A DNA stretch of 64,000 bases from an uncultured Candidatus Melainabacteria bacterium (GCA_947090755.1 CAMUPF010000004.1:37274-101273); one strand, 5' to 3'. Counted from the first letter of the stretch, positions 26,480-37,263 are shown. A program made the numbers and translations. Notes: generated by a model not told the origin, from the letters alone.

Positions 26480-27035
26480 TCTTATCTATAATCGCAAACG
26501 CGTTAAAATCAATCGAGCCATAGTTGATTTTTACTTTATTTTCGTCAAAATCATCAAGGGTTAAATAGTTGATATGTTCGTCAAAAAGGTCTTCTTCGGT
26601 TTCCTGTGCGGGGAATTTTGCCACCAGATAGTGCGCCTGATAAAGCTTCATTGTGACAAATCCCTCGTCATCTTTTTCGAAAACCGCCTGATAATGACCA
26701 ATAGGTAATGTTCCGCCATCTAGCTTTTTCAACTCATACGGAACCCTCAAAACCGGTGTTTCCTTTTCTATTCCGCTTATAATTTCTGTTTCGTTACTCT
26801 GCTGGTAGCTCTCGCCTTTCATTTTTTTAGGTTCTTTAGGCGAAAATAACGGCTTACGTTTTTTTGATTTAACTTTTTCAACCGTTTGGTCAAACTGTTC
26901 GTCACTTACGGCCGTCTGTTTATCGGTATTGTAGAAATTTATGTCGCCGAAATTTCCCCATAAATCGTCACCTTCTGCGAATGTCGCAGGAATCGCAAAT
27001 AATGCTATTAAAAAAAATAAAAAAACTCTCTTCAT
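26475..27035 (-). CDS. Small secreted protein of unknown function
   Basis: A 186-residue protein with a clear signal peptide (MKRVFLFFLIALFAIPATFA, cut after AFA or so), then a basic low-complexity region (SKKRKPLFSPKEPKK, near 57) and a globular C-terminal half (about 90-186) with alternating beta-like segments (IGHYQAVFEKDDEGFVTM, LYQAHYLVAKF). No family recognised. Likely periplasmic. Start has no Shine-Dalgarno; a TAAAAT box ends 6 nt upstream, suggesting a leaderless mRNA. Confidence 0.72.
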   Translation of the reverse strand: MKRVFLFFLIALFAIPATFAEGDDLWGNFGDINFYNTDKQTAVSDEQFDQTVEKVKSKKRKPLFSPKEPKKMKGESYQQSNETEIISGIEKETPVLRVPYELKKLDGGTLPIGHYQAVFEKDDEGFVTMKLYQAHYLVAKFPAQETEEDLFDEHINYLTLDDFDENKVKINYGSIDFNAFAIIDKK

Positions 27036-27047
27036 AACTCTATTTTA
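27036..27047 (-). promoter_or_regulatory. -10 box of the secreted-protein gene, leaderless
   Basis: On the minus strand TAAAAT (complement of 27042-27047) is followed by AGAGTT and the ATG. A TTTACT lies 16 nt upstream of the -10 box. Confidence 0.5.
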
Positions 27048-27118
27048 ATACTTTTATGTAAAAAGTAAATACTTGAGCCGCTGAGCGGCATCCATAATTT
27101 GAATCCGTGCTGCCGGTC

Positions 27119-27147
27119 TTGACTAATCTAAAAACATGCTGCATAAT
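27119..27147 (+). promoter_or_regulatory. Promoter of pilin locus 1
   Basis: TTGACT (27119-27124), exactly 17 nt, CATAAT (27142-27147). The same pair, spacing and the inner ACATGCT(G/A) motif recur at 59496-59524 and 63904-63932. The conserved leader AAAGGAAGGG supplies the ribosome-binding site for the ATG at 27177. Confidence 0.85.
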
Positions 27148-27176
27148 AAGTGTATATAGAAAGGAAGGGTAAATAT

Positions 27177-28209
27177 ATGAAATTGATTAAGAGTGTAACA
27201 TCATGTACAGGGGGGGGGGGGGAGCCCTGAGCCGGTCGTAAGTCGTGGTTTTACGATGGCGGAGATATTACTATCTCTAACAATAATTGGCGTAGTTGCG
27301 GCGATAACTTTGCCATCATTGACCGGCAATATTAATGAACGCACATGGAACACCCAGCGCAAGGCGCTTTATGCGAGGTTTTCACAGGCGATTGCCCTAA
27401 TGCCGGCGTTGAACGGCTACGGAACTTTAACAGAAGGAAATGAATCAACTTCCGCAGTTGATACAGCCGCGGAAACCTTCGTCACTGAAGGGCTAAGTAA
27501 AGTTCTCAAAATTAACAACATTTGTGATAGTGACCACCTCGCTGATTGTGGAATAGCCAGTAAATTAACGGCAACAAATGGGGCTATTATTAATTTCCCT
27601 TCAAAAATGTCGGAATTAAACCCTGGGTTAATTAGCGCTAGTACCTCCGGTTATGGCTCTTATTCAGCATTGGATACCAAAGCAGCTGCGTTTGAAACTC
27701 AAAATGGTGAAAGTATTATCGTTTACTATAATCCTCGTTGTATTGGTTCTCTAAATGAGATGGATGCTGGTAATACAGCCGGTAGAATTGGTAATACATA
27801 TTATGCACAGCTTAATATGTGTGCCAACTTTATCTATGATTTAAACGGAAACAAGGGACCTAACACAGTCGGTAAAGATATTGGGTTTATTACAGTACTA
27901 TACCCTTATGATTCTGCCGTAGTTGCTCCTGTTCCATTGGTGAAGGATGCACCTTTAAGCTATCAGGACGAGGCAAATGCTGAATGCAAAAAAATGGATG
28001 TTGAATCTCGGTTGCCTAATATTGATGAATTGTCCGCAATGTTTTACAATAAAATTTTGCTGGGAATGCAACATGAAGAAATGGGGCATTATTGGTCAAG
28101 TACGTTGTTTTCAGCAAGTCAGGCTTGGTCTTTGAATTTCAATACGAGTTTTCGTTTTTATTATCCTAGGCATCAGGATATGCGTAGTACACGCTGTGTA
28201 AAAAGATAA
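27177..28209 (+). CDS. Phase-variable type IV pilin-like protein, locus 1 (out of frame in this sequence)
   Basis: The ATG at 27177 has a strong AAGGAAGGG site. As written, the frame passes 13 G and stops at 27228-27230. With 12 (or 15) G it would continue through SRG/FTMAEILLSLTIIG, a class III prepilin peptide with cleavage before Phe and Glu at +5, giving 343 residues. The mature part has an N-terminal hydrophobic helix, a conserved middle (to about residue 245) with several cysteines, and a C-terminal domain like DUF1566/C-type-lectin folds (SRLPNIDELSAMF, YWSSTLFSASQAWSLNF, STRCVKR). A start at 27256 would lack the leader and cleavage site. Expected role: surface fibre or adhesin, made by the type IV pilus or type II secretion assembly system. 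Confidence 0.85.
27210..27222 (+). repeat. Poly-G tract (13 G), pilin locus 1
   Basis: Thirteen consecutive G between codon 11 and the prepilin cleavage site. Slippage by one base changes the downstream frame. Matching tracts are present at 59579-59591 and at the right edge. Confidence 0.95.
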
Positions 28210-28241
28210 AAAAAAAGCCCCTTTTTTAAGGGGCTTTTTTA
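28210..28241. terminator. Bidirectional terminator between pilin locus 1 and rpoC2
   Basis: AAAAAAGCCCC (about 28210-28220) pairs with GGGGCTTTTTT (28229-28239) around a T-rich loop. It serves the plus-strand pilin and the minus-strand rpoB-rpoC1-rpoC2 operon. Confidence 0.93.
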
Positions 28242-28255
28242 TGTTAACGATGGAA

Positions 28256-31200
28256 TTATTCCATATCGTCGTCTTCGTTTTCTTCCATTGCGAAGTCCGG
28301 TGTTCCGAACATACCTTCGATTTCTTCAAGAATCGCGGATGGTTTTCTTGCCTGGTTGCGTTGTGCAACTGCGCGTTTACGTTCTTCACGCTCTTTTTCT
28401 TCATCAGAGTTTGTTAAGTGGTGGAAACCGGTTCCGGCAGGGATTAATCTACCGATAATAACGTTTTCTTTCAAACCTCTCAACAAGTCTTTCTTACCTT
28501 CAACAGCCGCTTCTGTTAAGATTTTGGTTGTTTCTTGGAATGATGCTGATGATATGAAGCTGTCTGTTTTCAATGAAGCTTTTGTAATACCTAACAACTG
28601 GTATTCACAAGTTGCAGGATTTTTACCGGCTTCAACAGCTTCTTGGTTAGCTTTTTCAAACGTTTGAAGTTCAACATAATCGCCCGGTAACAATGTTGTA
28701 TCACCGCTTTCGAGAACTTTAACTTTTTTAGTCATCTGTCTTACGATGATTTCAATGTGTTTGTCTGCGATTTCTACACCTTGTGAACGGTATACACGTT
28801 GTACTTCGTCTACAAGGTATTGTTGAGCCGCTTCAGGACCGCAAAGTCTGATTACGTCTTGCGGGTTCAAAGGACCGCTTGTTAAAGGCTGACCTTTGCT
28901 GATTTTTTGTTTGTTATTAACAATGATATTTGAATCAACTGTGTATTTGATTTCGGTTCTGCCGTTTTCGTTTACGATGTAAAGTCTTGGTAAATCTTCA
29001 TCTGTAACGATTTCAGCAATACCTTCTTCTTCAGCAAGGATTGCGCAATCTTTCGGTTTACGACCTTCAAGAAGTTCTTCTACACGCGGAAGACCTTGTA
29101 CGATGTCACCTGTTTTTTGTCTTTCAAATACCAGTGTCGCAATGTTATCACCGCGAAGAACAAGTGCGCCGCTGTCAACCTGTAACATTGTACCCGGACT
29201 GATTAAGTAAGGACGGCCTGTTCTGATTGTTACTTCACCTTTGTTAACTGCAATTACCTGACCTGAAACTTCAGTTTTTTCGCCGCTTTCAGCGATTACG
29301 CTGTCCATTCTTACAAAGTCGCCTTTTGAAACTACTGCTTTGCCTTTTACTGCAACTTTTGTTTCAAATGTATCGCTTGTAAGAAGAAGTCTTCTTGCGT
29401 CTTCGCTCATTCCTTTCATTGAAGCAACACCGTCTTCTATTGCAAGAACCTGAGTTTTGGCAACAGGTGTTTTGGCGTCGATTACCTGACCGTCTTTAAC
29501 AAGAAGTTCTGTTTGCATTGAGGTCATTAATTTTGAACTGCTGTCAACTTCACGACGAACAATTAAGTTTTCAAGTACAACGATTCTCAAGTTGTTTTGT
29601 TCGTCAACTTCAACCATACCTTTAAGGTGTGATAGGTAGCCTTGCATTTGAAGAACTAAGCTTGTTCTTGTAATAGTTGAACCGTCAAGGTTTCTTACTC
29701 TTGCTCCGTCTTTGTATTGTAATTGTGTAACGTTTACGATGTCAATCAAGCTGTCTGTTGTGTTAAATTTGATAGAAACATCTCTTTGTTTTACATCCAA
29801 TACTTGAACCGGTCTTACAAGGATTTGGATTGGTTGGTTAGAAATTGAATCTTCATCAAGTGATAATGTCGTATCAATTTCTTCATCCAAATCATCGATA
29901 TCCAAGTCGTCAAGGCTTGAATCCATAATTGTAACGATTGAAGTTTCTTTTGCTTTGATACCGTCAGCGATAACTGTACCTTTTTTAACAACTTCGCCTT
30001 CGTCAACTTTCAATTCAGAAACGCTTGAAAGTGTATGGATTGAACCCGGACGGATTGTGATTTCGTGGATTACGTCGTTGTATTCTTTGAATTCAACGAT
30101 ACCGTCTAAGTGGCAGTATATGTCTTTAACGATTTCTGTACCGGCTGTAACCTGTGTTCCGTTTTCAACCATTTTAAGCGCTGAGTCTTTGTTAATCTGG
30201 TGAATTTCTTCAGGAATGAAGATTACTTTACCAGGTTTTGTGATGATTTGGTTTTCGTCAACTTCAACGTCAACGTAACGGATTTCACCTGATGATGAAA
30301 CAACGCAGTCTTCGTCAATTAATTCGGCGATAATCATACCGTTTTCAACTGTTGTATCGACAGGTGCTTTAACGATATATTTTTCACCGGTTGAAGGTAC
30401 TGTCCAGAGTTGTTCTTTTTTAGTTTGTTCAAATGTTGCGTTTGCAGGAATAATTGATGCAATAACGATTGTAATTTCTTTACCTTGAACAATTTTGTTG
30501 ATTTTTTTATCTTCAAAGTCAACTTTTTCAACAACTAAATCTTCACCGAATCTAACTTCGCCACTGTGTTCTGAAATTGTTAAAGTTTCAGCAAGTTTTT
30601 CACCCGCTTTAATTTTTTGACCGTCTTTAACAAGAACTTTTGAACCACCCGGAAGGTTGTAAACGTCACCGCCTAAAACCCAGATGATACCTTGTTTATT
30701 GGTCGTTCTTGAAATGTTGCCCTGTCTGTCTTTTCTTTCGTCAGCAACGAAATCTTCAAAGATAACTTCACCGCTCAAGTCAGTTGTAATATCTTTTGTT
30801 GCTTTTTCTGTCAAACGGGAACCGTCACCGGATGATACCGGTTCGTATTCTGCAAGTTTGAAGCCTTTTTCGACTTTCATGCCGTTTTTGAAGAATACTT
30901 TTGAACCTGCTGGAATGTGGTATTTTTCAGAACGTTTTTCGCCTTTAACTTCGATATCTGCTTCGTAGTTAGAAACTTGAACGATATCCCCGTGACGGGT
31001 TCTGAGTTCTCTTGTTTTAACGTTAGATATAACTTCACCGGCAAGGTTTGCGTCTACTGTTTTCATTGCGCCTGAACCTTTGAATACACCACCGGTGTGG
31101 AATGTTCTCATTGTTAACTGTGTACCGGGTTCACCGATTGATTGTGCTGCAATAATACCGATTGCTTCACCGATGTCTACCGGTTTTTGAGTTGTCATTG

Positions 31201-32131
31201 CCCAGCCGTAGCATTTTTGGCAAATACCGTATTCAAGTCCGCAGGTTAAGCCTGAACGTACTCTTAATTCGGTTAAGTTTAATTTTGCTTTTTCAACTTT
31301 TTGGATATCATCACGGTTCATTGTTGTGCCGTTAGGAACAATTACATTGCCTTCTGCGTCAACGATATCCTGAGCAATTGTTCTGCCTAATAATCTGTCA
31401 ATAAGCGGAACAATAACTTGATCGCCGTCCATAATAGGCTTCATGTTAATTGCTTTTGTTGTGTGGCAGTCATCAGCGCGGATAATAACATCCTGTGCAA
31501 CGTCAACAAGACGTCTTGTTAAGTAACCTGAGTCAGCTGTTTTCAACGCTGTATCTACCAGACCTTTACGTGCACCGTATGATGAAATGATGTATTCTGT
31601 AACTGAAAGACCTTCTTTAAAGTTTGATTTAATAGGCAAGTCGATGATTTGCCCCTGTGCGTCAGCCATCAAACCACGCATACCTACCAGCTGTGATACC
31701 TGTGAAACGTTACCACGGGCTCCGGAGAATGCCATCATATATACCGGATTCAATCTGTCAAAGTTTTCGATTACCTGTGCTGTCAATTTTGATGTTGTTT
31801 CTGACCAGGTGTCGATAACCTTTGTATATCTTTCTACCTCGGTGATTTCACCTTTCAAGTAACGGTTTGTTGATTTTTCAATTTCTGCTTCCGCTTCTTT
31901 CAAAAGTTCTTTTTTTACAGCAGGAACTGATAAGTCGTTAATTGAAATTGTTACACCGGATCTTGTTGCATATTTGTAGCCCAAGTTTTTCAAGCTGTTT
32001 GCAAGTTCAGCAGTTTTAGCGCCGCCAAATTCCAAATAGATTTGAGCCAACAATTTATTCAAACCTTTTTTATCCATCTGTTTGTTGATGAATTCAATAG
32101 ATTTTTTTGTATTACTGTATGTTGTTTCCAT
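28256..32131 (-). CDS. rpoC2: DNA-directed RNA polymerase subunit beta', C-terminal part (RpoC2)
   Basis: C-terminal half of beta' as a separate 1291-residue chain. The bridge-helix/trigger-loop block ETTSKLTAQ... to GIIAAQSIGEPGTQLTMRTFHTGGVF lies at about residues 105-350. It is followed by some 650 residues of repeated small beta domains (phrases such as LPGGSKVLVKDGQKIKAGEKLAE recur) that correspond in place to the SI3 insertion of cyanobacterial RpoC2. The conserved C-terminal block runs RVEELLEGRKPKD to LIPAGTGF, with an acidic tail. Separation from rpoC1 is by a stop codon and 48 nt, with its own AAGGA site, so the split is genuine. Last gene of the operon. Confidence 0.95.
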   Translation of the reverse strand: METTYSNTKKSIEFINKQMDKKGLNKLLAQIYLEFGGAKTAELANSLKNLGYKYATRSGVTISINDLSVPAVKKELLKEAEAEIEKSTNRYLKGEITEVERYTKVIDTWSETTSKLTAQVIENFDRLNPVYMMAFSGARGNVSQVSQLVGMRGLMADAQGQIIDLPIKSNFKEGLSVTEYIISSYGARKGLVDTALKTADSGYLTRRLVDVAQDVIIRADDCHTTKAINMKPIMDGDQVIVPLIDRLLGRTIAQDIVDAEGNVIVPNGTTMNRDDIQKVEKAKLNLTELRVRSGLTCGLEYGICQKCYGWAMTTQKPVDIGEAIGIIAAQSIGEPGTQLTMRTFHTGGVFKGSGAMKTVDANLAGEVISNVKTRELRTRHGDIVQVSNYEADIEVKGEKRSEKYHIPAGSKVFFKNGMKVEKGFKLAEYEPVSSGDGSRLTEKATKDITTDLSGEVIFEDFVADERKDRQGNISRTTNKQGIIWVLGGDVYNLPGGSKVLVKDGQKIKAGEKLAETLTISEHSGEVRFGEDLVVEKVDFEDKKINKIVQGKEITIVIASIIPANATFEQTKKEQLWTVPSTGEKYIVKAPVDTTVENGMIIAELIDEDCVVSSSGEIRYVDVEVDENQIITKPGKVIFIPEEIHQINKDSALKMVENGTQVTAGTEIVKDIYCHLDGIVEFKEYNDVIHEITIRPGSIHTLSSVSELKVDEGEVVKKGTVIADGIKAKETSIVTIMDSSLDDLDIDDLDEEIDTTLSLDEDSISNQPIQILVRPVQVLDVKQRDVSIKFNTTDSLIDIVNVTQLQYKDGARVRNLDGSTITRTSLVLQMQGYLSHLKGMVEVDEQNNLRIVVLENLIVRREVDSSSKLMTSMQTELLVKDGQVIDAKTPVAKTQVLAIEDGVASMKGMSEDARRLLLTSDTFETKVAVKGKAVVSKGDFVRMDSVIAESGEKTEVSGQVIAVNKGEVTIRTGRPYLISPGTMLQVDSGALVLRGDNIATLVFERQKTGDIVQGLPRVEELLEGRKPKDCAILAEEEGIAEIVTDEDLPRLYIVNENGRTEIKYTVDSNIIVNNKQKISKGQPLTSGPLNPQDVIRLCGPEAAQQYLVDEVQRVYRSQGVEIADKHIEIIVRQMTKKVKVLESGDTTLLPGDYVELQTFEKANQEAVEAGKNPATCEYQLLGITKASLKTDSFISSASFQETTKILTEAAVEGKKDLLRGLKENVIIGRLIPAGTGFHHLTNSDEEKEREERKRAVAQRNQARKPSAILEEIEGMFGTPDFAMEENEDDDME

Positions 32132-32179
32132 TTATACTTTTCCTTTTTATTGTAACTTTAATAAATCGCCCGTAAACCC

Positions 32180-33889
32180 TTAGGCAAGAGCGTTTTTCAC
32201 AGCTTCGTTGAAGATGATTCTTCCTGCTGTAGTTTCAATTCTTTCACCGTGTTCATCTCTTACGACTATTTTGTCGTGAAGTTCGATTACGCCGACTTCA
32301 AGCGCTGAAATTGCGTCCTGGAAGTTGTAGAAGTAACCTTTTGGTTCCATTTCAGGATTTTTGATAATTGTCAGGTAGTACATACCCAAGACCATATCCT
32401 GAGTTGGTGTGATGATTGGTTTACCGTTTGCAGGAGCCAAAATGTTGTTTGTTGCTAACATTAACATTCTTGCTTCTGTTTGGGCTTCGATTGACAAAGG
32501 AACGTGAACAGCCATTTGGTCACCGTCGAAGTCGGCGTTGAACGCTGTACATACGAGCGGGTGAAGCTGAATTGCGCGGCCTTCTACCAATTTAGGTTCA
32601 AATGCCTGAATACCTAATCTGTGAAGGGTCGGGGCACGGTTCAGCATTACCGGGTGTCCGTCGATTACCTCTTCCAAAATATCCCATACATCTGCGTCTG
32701 ATCTTTCAATCTTTTTCTTCGCAGATTTGATATTTTGTACATGTCCTCTTTCTATCAATTTATTTACAACGAAAGGCTTGAATAACTCAATCGCCATTTC
32801 TTTTGGCAAACCGCACTGGTTAAGTTTCAATTGCGGGCCGACAACGATAACTGAACGGCCTGAGTAGTCAACACGTTTACCGAGTAAGTTTTGACGGAAA
32901 CGGCCTTGTTTACCTTCAATAATATTAGATAATGATTTCAACGCTCTGTTGTTAGGACCAACAACGGTTCTTCCGCGGCGGCCGTTATCAATAAGTGCGT
33001 CTACTGCTTCTTGTAACATACGTTTTTCGTTTCTGACGATAATTTCAGGAGCGCCCATTTCCAAAAGTCTTTGTAAACGGTTGTTTCTGTTGATTACACG
33101 TCTGTATAAATCGTTAAGGTCAGATGTCGCAAAACGTCCGCCGTCCAATTGTACCATCGGACGCAAATCCGGTGGTGTTACAGGAAGTACATCCATTACC
33201 ATCCAGGTAGGATCGGTTTCTGATGTGATTAATGAATCTAATAATCTTAATCTTTTGATTAATTTACTTTTCTTTTGTACAGAAGTTACGCCCATTTCTA
33301 ATTCAGAGCGGATTTCTTCTGCAAGTGTTTTAATATCTAATTCACCGAGAAGTTCTTTGATTGCTTCTGCACCGATACCTACTTTTAATTCGGTTTCTTC
33401 GTTTTCAGAAATGTAATCATCGTATTCTTCTTCTGTGATTAATTGTAATCTTCTGTAAGGGCTTTCTGCGCCGTCAAGTACAACGTAGCTGTTGAAGTAG
33501 ATTACCTGTTCCAAATCCTTCAACGTCATGTCTAAAAGTAAACCTAAGTATGAAGGGATTCCTTTTAAGAACCAGATGTGTGAAACAGGAGCCGCAAGTT
33601 TAATGTGACCCATTCTCTGACGTCTTACTTTTGAATCTGTAACTTCTACACCGCAGCGTTCGCAGATAATACCTTTGTGTCTAACACGTTTATATTTACC
33701 GCAATAGCATTCCCAGTCCTTTGTTGGCCCGAAAATTCTTTCGCAGAATAAACCGTCTCTTTCCGGTTTTAACGTACGGTAGTTAATTGTTTCCGGTTTT
33801 GTGACTTCACCGTACGACCATTTAAGTATACGTTCTGGTGACGCGATACTTATTCGTATATAGTCAAAATAATCAATACTTGTAGTCAA
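32180..33889 (-). CDS. rpoC1: DNA-directed RNA polymerase subunit gamma (RpoC1, N-terminal part of beta')
   Basis: N-terminal half of beta', 569 residues; cyanobacterial RpoC1 is about 620. The zinc site [20 protein letters not shown] (residues about 61-80) and the catalytic NADFDGD (near 458) are intact, as are [19 protein letters not shown] (near 333) and [17 protein letters not shown]. The start is a TTG (33889) with AAGGAG nine nt upstream; no in-frame ATG fits. The chain stops soon after VLGMYYLT..., where rpoC2 takes over. Confidence 0.95.
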   Translation of the reverse strand: MTTSIDYFDYIRISIASPERILKWSYGEVTKPETINYRTLKPERDGLFCERIFGPTKDWECYCGKYKRVRHKGIICERCGVEVTDSKVRRQRMGHIKLAAPVSHIWFLKGIPSYLGLLLDMTLKDLEQVIYFNSYVVLDGAESPYRRLQLITEEEYDDYISENEETELKVGIGAEAIKELLGELDIKTLAEEIRSELEMGVTSVQKKSKLIKRLRLLDSLITSETDPTWMVMDVLPVTPPDLRPMVQLDGGRFATSDLNDLYRRVINRNNRLQRLLEMGAPEIIVRNEKRMLQEAVDALIDNGRRGRTVVGPNNRALKSLSNIIEGKQGRFRQNLLGKRVDYSGRSVIVVGPQLKLNQCGLPKEMAIELFKPFVVNKLIERGHVQNIKSAKKKIERSDADVWDILEEVIDGHPVMLNRAPTLHRLGIQAFEPKLVEGRAIQLHPLVCTAFNADFDGDQMAVHVPLSIEAQTEARMLMLATNNILAPANGKPIITPTQDMVLGMYYLTIIKNPEMEPKGYFYNFQDAISALEVGVIELHDKIVVRDEHGERIETTAGRIIFNEAVKNALA

Positions 33890-33920
33890 TTTTATTTTCT
33901 CCTTTTAAATTCGTGAAGAG

Positions 33921-33941
33921 GCGGGGGATTTAGGCCCCCGC
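33921..33941 (-). other. GC-rich hairpin in the rpoB-rpoC1 gap
   Basis: GCGGGGG (33921-33927) and CCCCCGC (33935-33941) form a 7-bp all-GC stem with a 7-nt loop between the rpoB stop and the rpoC1 ribosome-binding site. No T-run follows on the minus strand, so it is not a terminator; it may be a pause, processing or stability element. Confidence 0.6.
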
Positions 33942-33945
33942 TTAA

Positions 33946-36900
33946 TTATAGATCGCCTAATGAAGAAGGTGTTTCAAAGAAGTTAATGTTCAACAACTCT
34001 GAATCGATGTCTGATAATGTTCTGCGTGGAGCAGCTTTTCTCAAGTCGTCCATATCAGTCATTAAGTCAACTTCGATACCGTCTTTTTTGGCAACGGTTA
34101 TGTCTAAACCGATACTTTGTAATTCTCTTACCAGTACTTTGAATGATTCAGGAATACCCGGTCTTGGAATATTGTCGCCTTTAACGATTGCTTCGTACGC
34201 TCTGTTTCTACCGTTAACATCATCGGATTTGATGGTTAACATTTCTTGAAGCGTGTAAGCTGCACCGTAAGCTTCCAATGCCCAAACTTCCATTTCCCCG
34301 AATCTTTGTCCGCCGAATTGAGCCTTACCGCCTAAAGGTTGTTGTGTAACCAATGAGTAAGGGCCTGTTGAACGAGCGTGGATTTTGTCGTCAACTAAGT
34401 GGACAAGTTTCAAGATGTATGAAAGACCAACTGCTACAGGTTCGTCAAATGTTTCACCTGTACGGCCGTCGATTAATTTAACTTTACCTGATGGAAGTAC
34501 CCAATCGCAGCCTGATTCTTTGATACCTTTCATCAGTTCTTCGCGGGTAACGATTTCTGATTGGTTATCGCCGTATCTTTCGTCGAATGACGGTGCTTCG
34601 TAGTGGTTTCCTGTCAAGTATGCAGCCAAACCTAACAATAATTCGTAAGTTTGACCTACGTTCATACGGGAAGGTACACCAAGAGGGTTCAACACGATAT
34701 CAACAGGGGTTCCGTCAGGTAGGAATGGCATATCTTCTTTAGGAAGAATTCTTGATACGATACCTTTGTTACCGTGACGTCCTGAAAGTTTATCACCGAC
34801 AGAAACCTTACGTTTTTGTGCAATGTAAACTCTGATTACAGTGTTAGCTCCCGGTGGAAGTTCGTCGCCTTTTTCTCTGTCAAATACTTTAACGTCGAGT
34901 ACGCGGCCGCCTTCACCGTGCGGAACTCTTAATGAGTTATCTTTAACATCTCTTGCTTTTTCAGCAAAGATTGCTCTTAATAATTTTTCTTCAGGCGGGT
35001 GTTCAGATTCACCTTTCGGTGTAACTTTACCTACCAAAATGTCGTCTGCAAAAACTCTTGCACCGATACGAACAATACCGCGTTCATCAAGGTGTCTTAA
35101 CGCATCTTCTGAAACGTTAGGAATTTCGCGGGTAATTTCTTCCGGTCCGAGTTTTGTTTGTCTTGCGTCGATTTCTAATTTTTCAATGTGGACAGATGTA
35201 AAGATATCATCGTGTACACATCTTTCTGAAAGCAGAATCGCGTCTTCATAGTTATAACCTTCCCAAGGCATATACGCTACAAGGACGTTTTTACCTAATG
35301 AAAGTTCACCTTGTGAAGTAGAAGCACCATCTGCGATTACATCGCCTGCTTTAACCTTGTCGCCTTCGTGAACGATTGGACGTTGGTTAATACAGGTATC
35401 CTGGTTACTTCTTACATATTTCATCAACTGGTGAATGTGAGGAGTTCCCTGTTCGTCGGTAACGATAATTTCTTCACCGACAACTCTTGTAACTGTACCG
35501 TCGCATTCTGAAACTGCAACCATACCTGAGTCTTTTGCCGCACGGGCTTCAAGACCTGTACCAACAACCGGACGTTGTGTGATAAGAAGCGGTACTGCCT
35601 GACGTTGCATGTTTGAACCCATCAATGCACGGTTCGCGTCATCGTGTTCAATGAACGGAATCAATGATGTCGCAACGGAAATAATCTGGATTGGAGAAAC
35701 CCCGACGTAGTCGACTTTCTTTGATTCACCCATTGTGAATTCTGAACGGTAACGAACCGGTACGTATTCAGCTTTAATACTGTTGTCAGGATTCAATTGA
35801 ATATCTGACGGAGCGCAGCGGTAGTTTTCGTCTTCGTCTGCTGTCATATATACAACTTCGTCTGTTACAACACCGTCTTTAACAACAAAGAACGGAGATT
35901 CAACGAAGCCATAGTCGTTAACTTTTGCGTGAGTAGCCAGAGAGCCAATCAAACCTGCGTTCGGACCTTCCGGAGTTTCTACCGGACATATACGACCGTA
36001 GTGTGAAGGGTGGATGTCACGAACCGCAAATCCTGCACGTTCTCTCATCAAACCGCCAGGGCCTAAGGCTGAAATACGTCTTTTGTGAGTCAATTCAGCA
36101 AGAGGGTTGGTTTGGTCCATGAACTGTGACAATTGTGAACTTCCGAAGAATTCTTTCAATGAAGCAATCAACGGTTTGGTGTTCAAGAGGTTGAGCGGTG
36201 TTAAAGTTTCTGAATCTTGAAGAGTCATTCTTTCTTTAACAATTCTTTCGATTCTTGATAAACCAACTCTGAACTGGTTTTGAAGAAGTTCACCGACTGA
36301 ACGGATTCTTCTGTTACCGAGGTGGTCGATATCGTCTACGACGCCCTCGTCATAAGTTAGGTTAATCAAGTATTCGATAGATGCAACGATATCTTGAATT
36401 GTTAATGTTCTCTGGTTTTTAGGTATATTTAAGTTTAATTTTTTATTTAATTTGTAACGTCCTACGCGGCCGATATCGTATTTCTTTTCATCAAAGAAAC
36501 GTGATTCAAGGATTTGACGTCCGCCTTGAGCTGAAGCCGGATCACCCGGTCTGAGTTTTTTGTAAACTTCAATCAATGCGTCATCGGTTGTTTCGGTTGT
36601 ATCTTTATCCAATGTTTTCTTTAAGAATTCGAAGTGAGTGAATAAAGATTCCATTTCAGAAACAGTGATACCCATAGCTTTCAATAATGTTGTAGCGAGG
36701 ATTTTTCTGTTTTTATCGATTTTAACGTAGATTAAATCATTGGAATCTGTTTCGATTTTCAACCATGCACCACGGTTAGGAATCATTGTTGCGTTGTATA
36801 AACGTTTTCCGGCAGGAGAGATTTCTCTCTTGAAGTAAACGCCCGGAGAACGAACGATTTGAGAAACGATAACACGTTCCGCACCGTTAACAATGAAGGT

Positions 36901-37263
36901 ACCTTTGTCAGTCATTGTCGGAATATCACCGATGTAAACTTCCTGTTCTTTAATTTCCCCGCTGTCACGGTTAACTAATCTAACCATAACGCGAAGCTGT
37001 TTCGCATAAGTCGCGTCGTGGATACGGGCTTCTTCAATTGTATACTTTGCGTTGTCGAAAGTATAGTTTGGCAAGAAGTGTAATTCTAATCTGCCTGTGT
37101 AGTCTTTAACAGGAGAGAATGAAAGTAATTCTTCTTTCAAACCTTCTTTTAAAAACCATTCAAACGATTTTTTTTGCACTTCAATAAGGTCAGGTAAGTC
37201 ATCCAATCTGGTATGCGGAATACCCATCGGAGTTACTCGTTTTGCATATTTTGTGTTAGACAT
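33946..37263 (-). CDS. rpoB: DNA-directed RNA polymerase subunit beta
   Basis: Catalytic core subunit, 1105 residues, short as in cyanobacteria (E. coli 1342). Visible blocks include [18 protein letters not shown], the rifampicin region [30 protein letters not shown] (written in part; unchanged Ser/Asp/His positions suggest sensitivity), [25 protein letters not shown] and [21 protein letters not shown]. The ATG at 37263 has GAGGTG seven nt upstream. No rplK-A-J-L genes precede it, so rpoB starts its own operon, unlike the common bacterial arrangement. Confidence 0.97.
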   Translation of the reverse strand: MSNTKYAKRVTPMGIPHTRLDDLPDLIEVQKKSFEWFLKEGLKEELLSFSPVKDYTGRLELHFLPNYTFDNAKYTIEEARIHDATYAKQLRVMVRLVNRDSGEIKEQEVYIGDIPTMTDKGTFIVNGAERVIVSQIVRSPGVYFKREISPAGKRLYNATMIPNRGAWLKIETDSNDLIYVKIDKNRKILATTLLKAMGITVSEMESLFTHFEFLKKTLDKDTTETTDDALIEVYKKLRPGDPASAQGGRQILESRFFDEKKYDIGRVGRYKLNKKLNLNIPKNQRTLTIQDIVASIEYLINLTYDEGVVDDIDHLGNRRIRSVGELLQNQFRVGLSRIERIVKERMTLQDSETLTPLNLLNTKPLIASLKEFFGSSQLSQFMDQTNPLAELTHKRRISALGPGGLMRERAGFAVRDIHPSHYGRICPVETPEGPNAGLIGSLATHAKVNDYGFVESPFFVVKDGVVTDEVVYMTADEDENYRCAPSDIQLNPDNSIKAEYVPVRYRSEFTMGESKKVDYVGVSPIQIISVATSLIPFIEHDDANRALMGSNMQRQAVPLLITQRPVVGTGLEARAAKDSGMVAVSECDGTVTRVVGEEIIVTDEQGTPHIHQLMKYVRSNQDTCINQRPIVHEGDKVKAGDVIADGASTSQGELSLGKNVLVAYMPWEGYNYEDAILLSERCVHDDIFTSVHIEKLEIDARQTKLGPEEITREIPNVSEDALRHLDERGIVRIGARVFADDILVGKVTPKGESEHPPEEKLLRAIFAEKARDVKDNSLRVPHGEGGRVLDVKVFDREKGDELPPGANTVIRVYIAQKRKVSVGDKLSGRHGNKGIVSRILPKEDMPFLPDGTPVDIVLNPLGVPSRMNVGQTYELLLGLAAYLTGNHYEAPSFDERYGDNQSEIVTREELMKGIKESGCDWVLPSGKVKLIDGRTGETFDEPVAVGLSYILKLVHLVDDKIHARSTGPYSLVTQQPLGGKAQFGGQRFGEMEVWALEAYGAAYTLQEMLTIKSDDVNGRNRAYEAIVKGDNIPRPGIPESFKVLVRELQSIGLDITVAKKDGIEVDLMTDMDDLRKAAPRRTLSDIDSELLNINFFETPSSLGDL

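Noticed and set aside
27256..28209. Taking ATG 27256 (and 59613) as the true starts of the pilin-like genes
   Set aside because: It lies inside the prepilin motif, so the product would lack the leader and cleavage site, and no ribosome-binding site precedes it. The upstream ATG has promoter and strong site.
32132..32179. rpoC split as a sequencing frameshift
   Set aside because: There is a clean stop, a 48-nt gap and an independent ribosome-binding site, and the split position agrees with cyanobacterial rpoC1/rpoC2.
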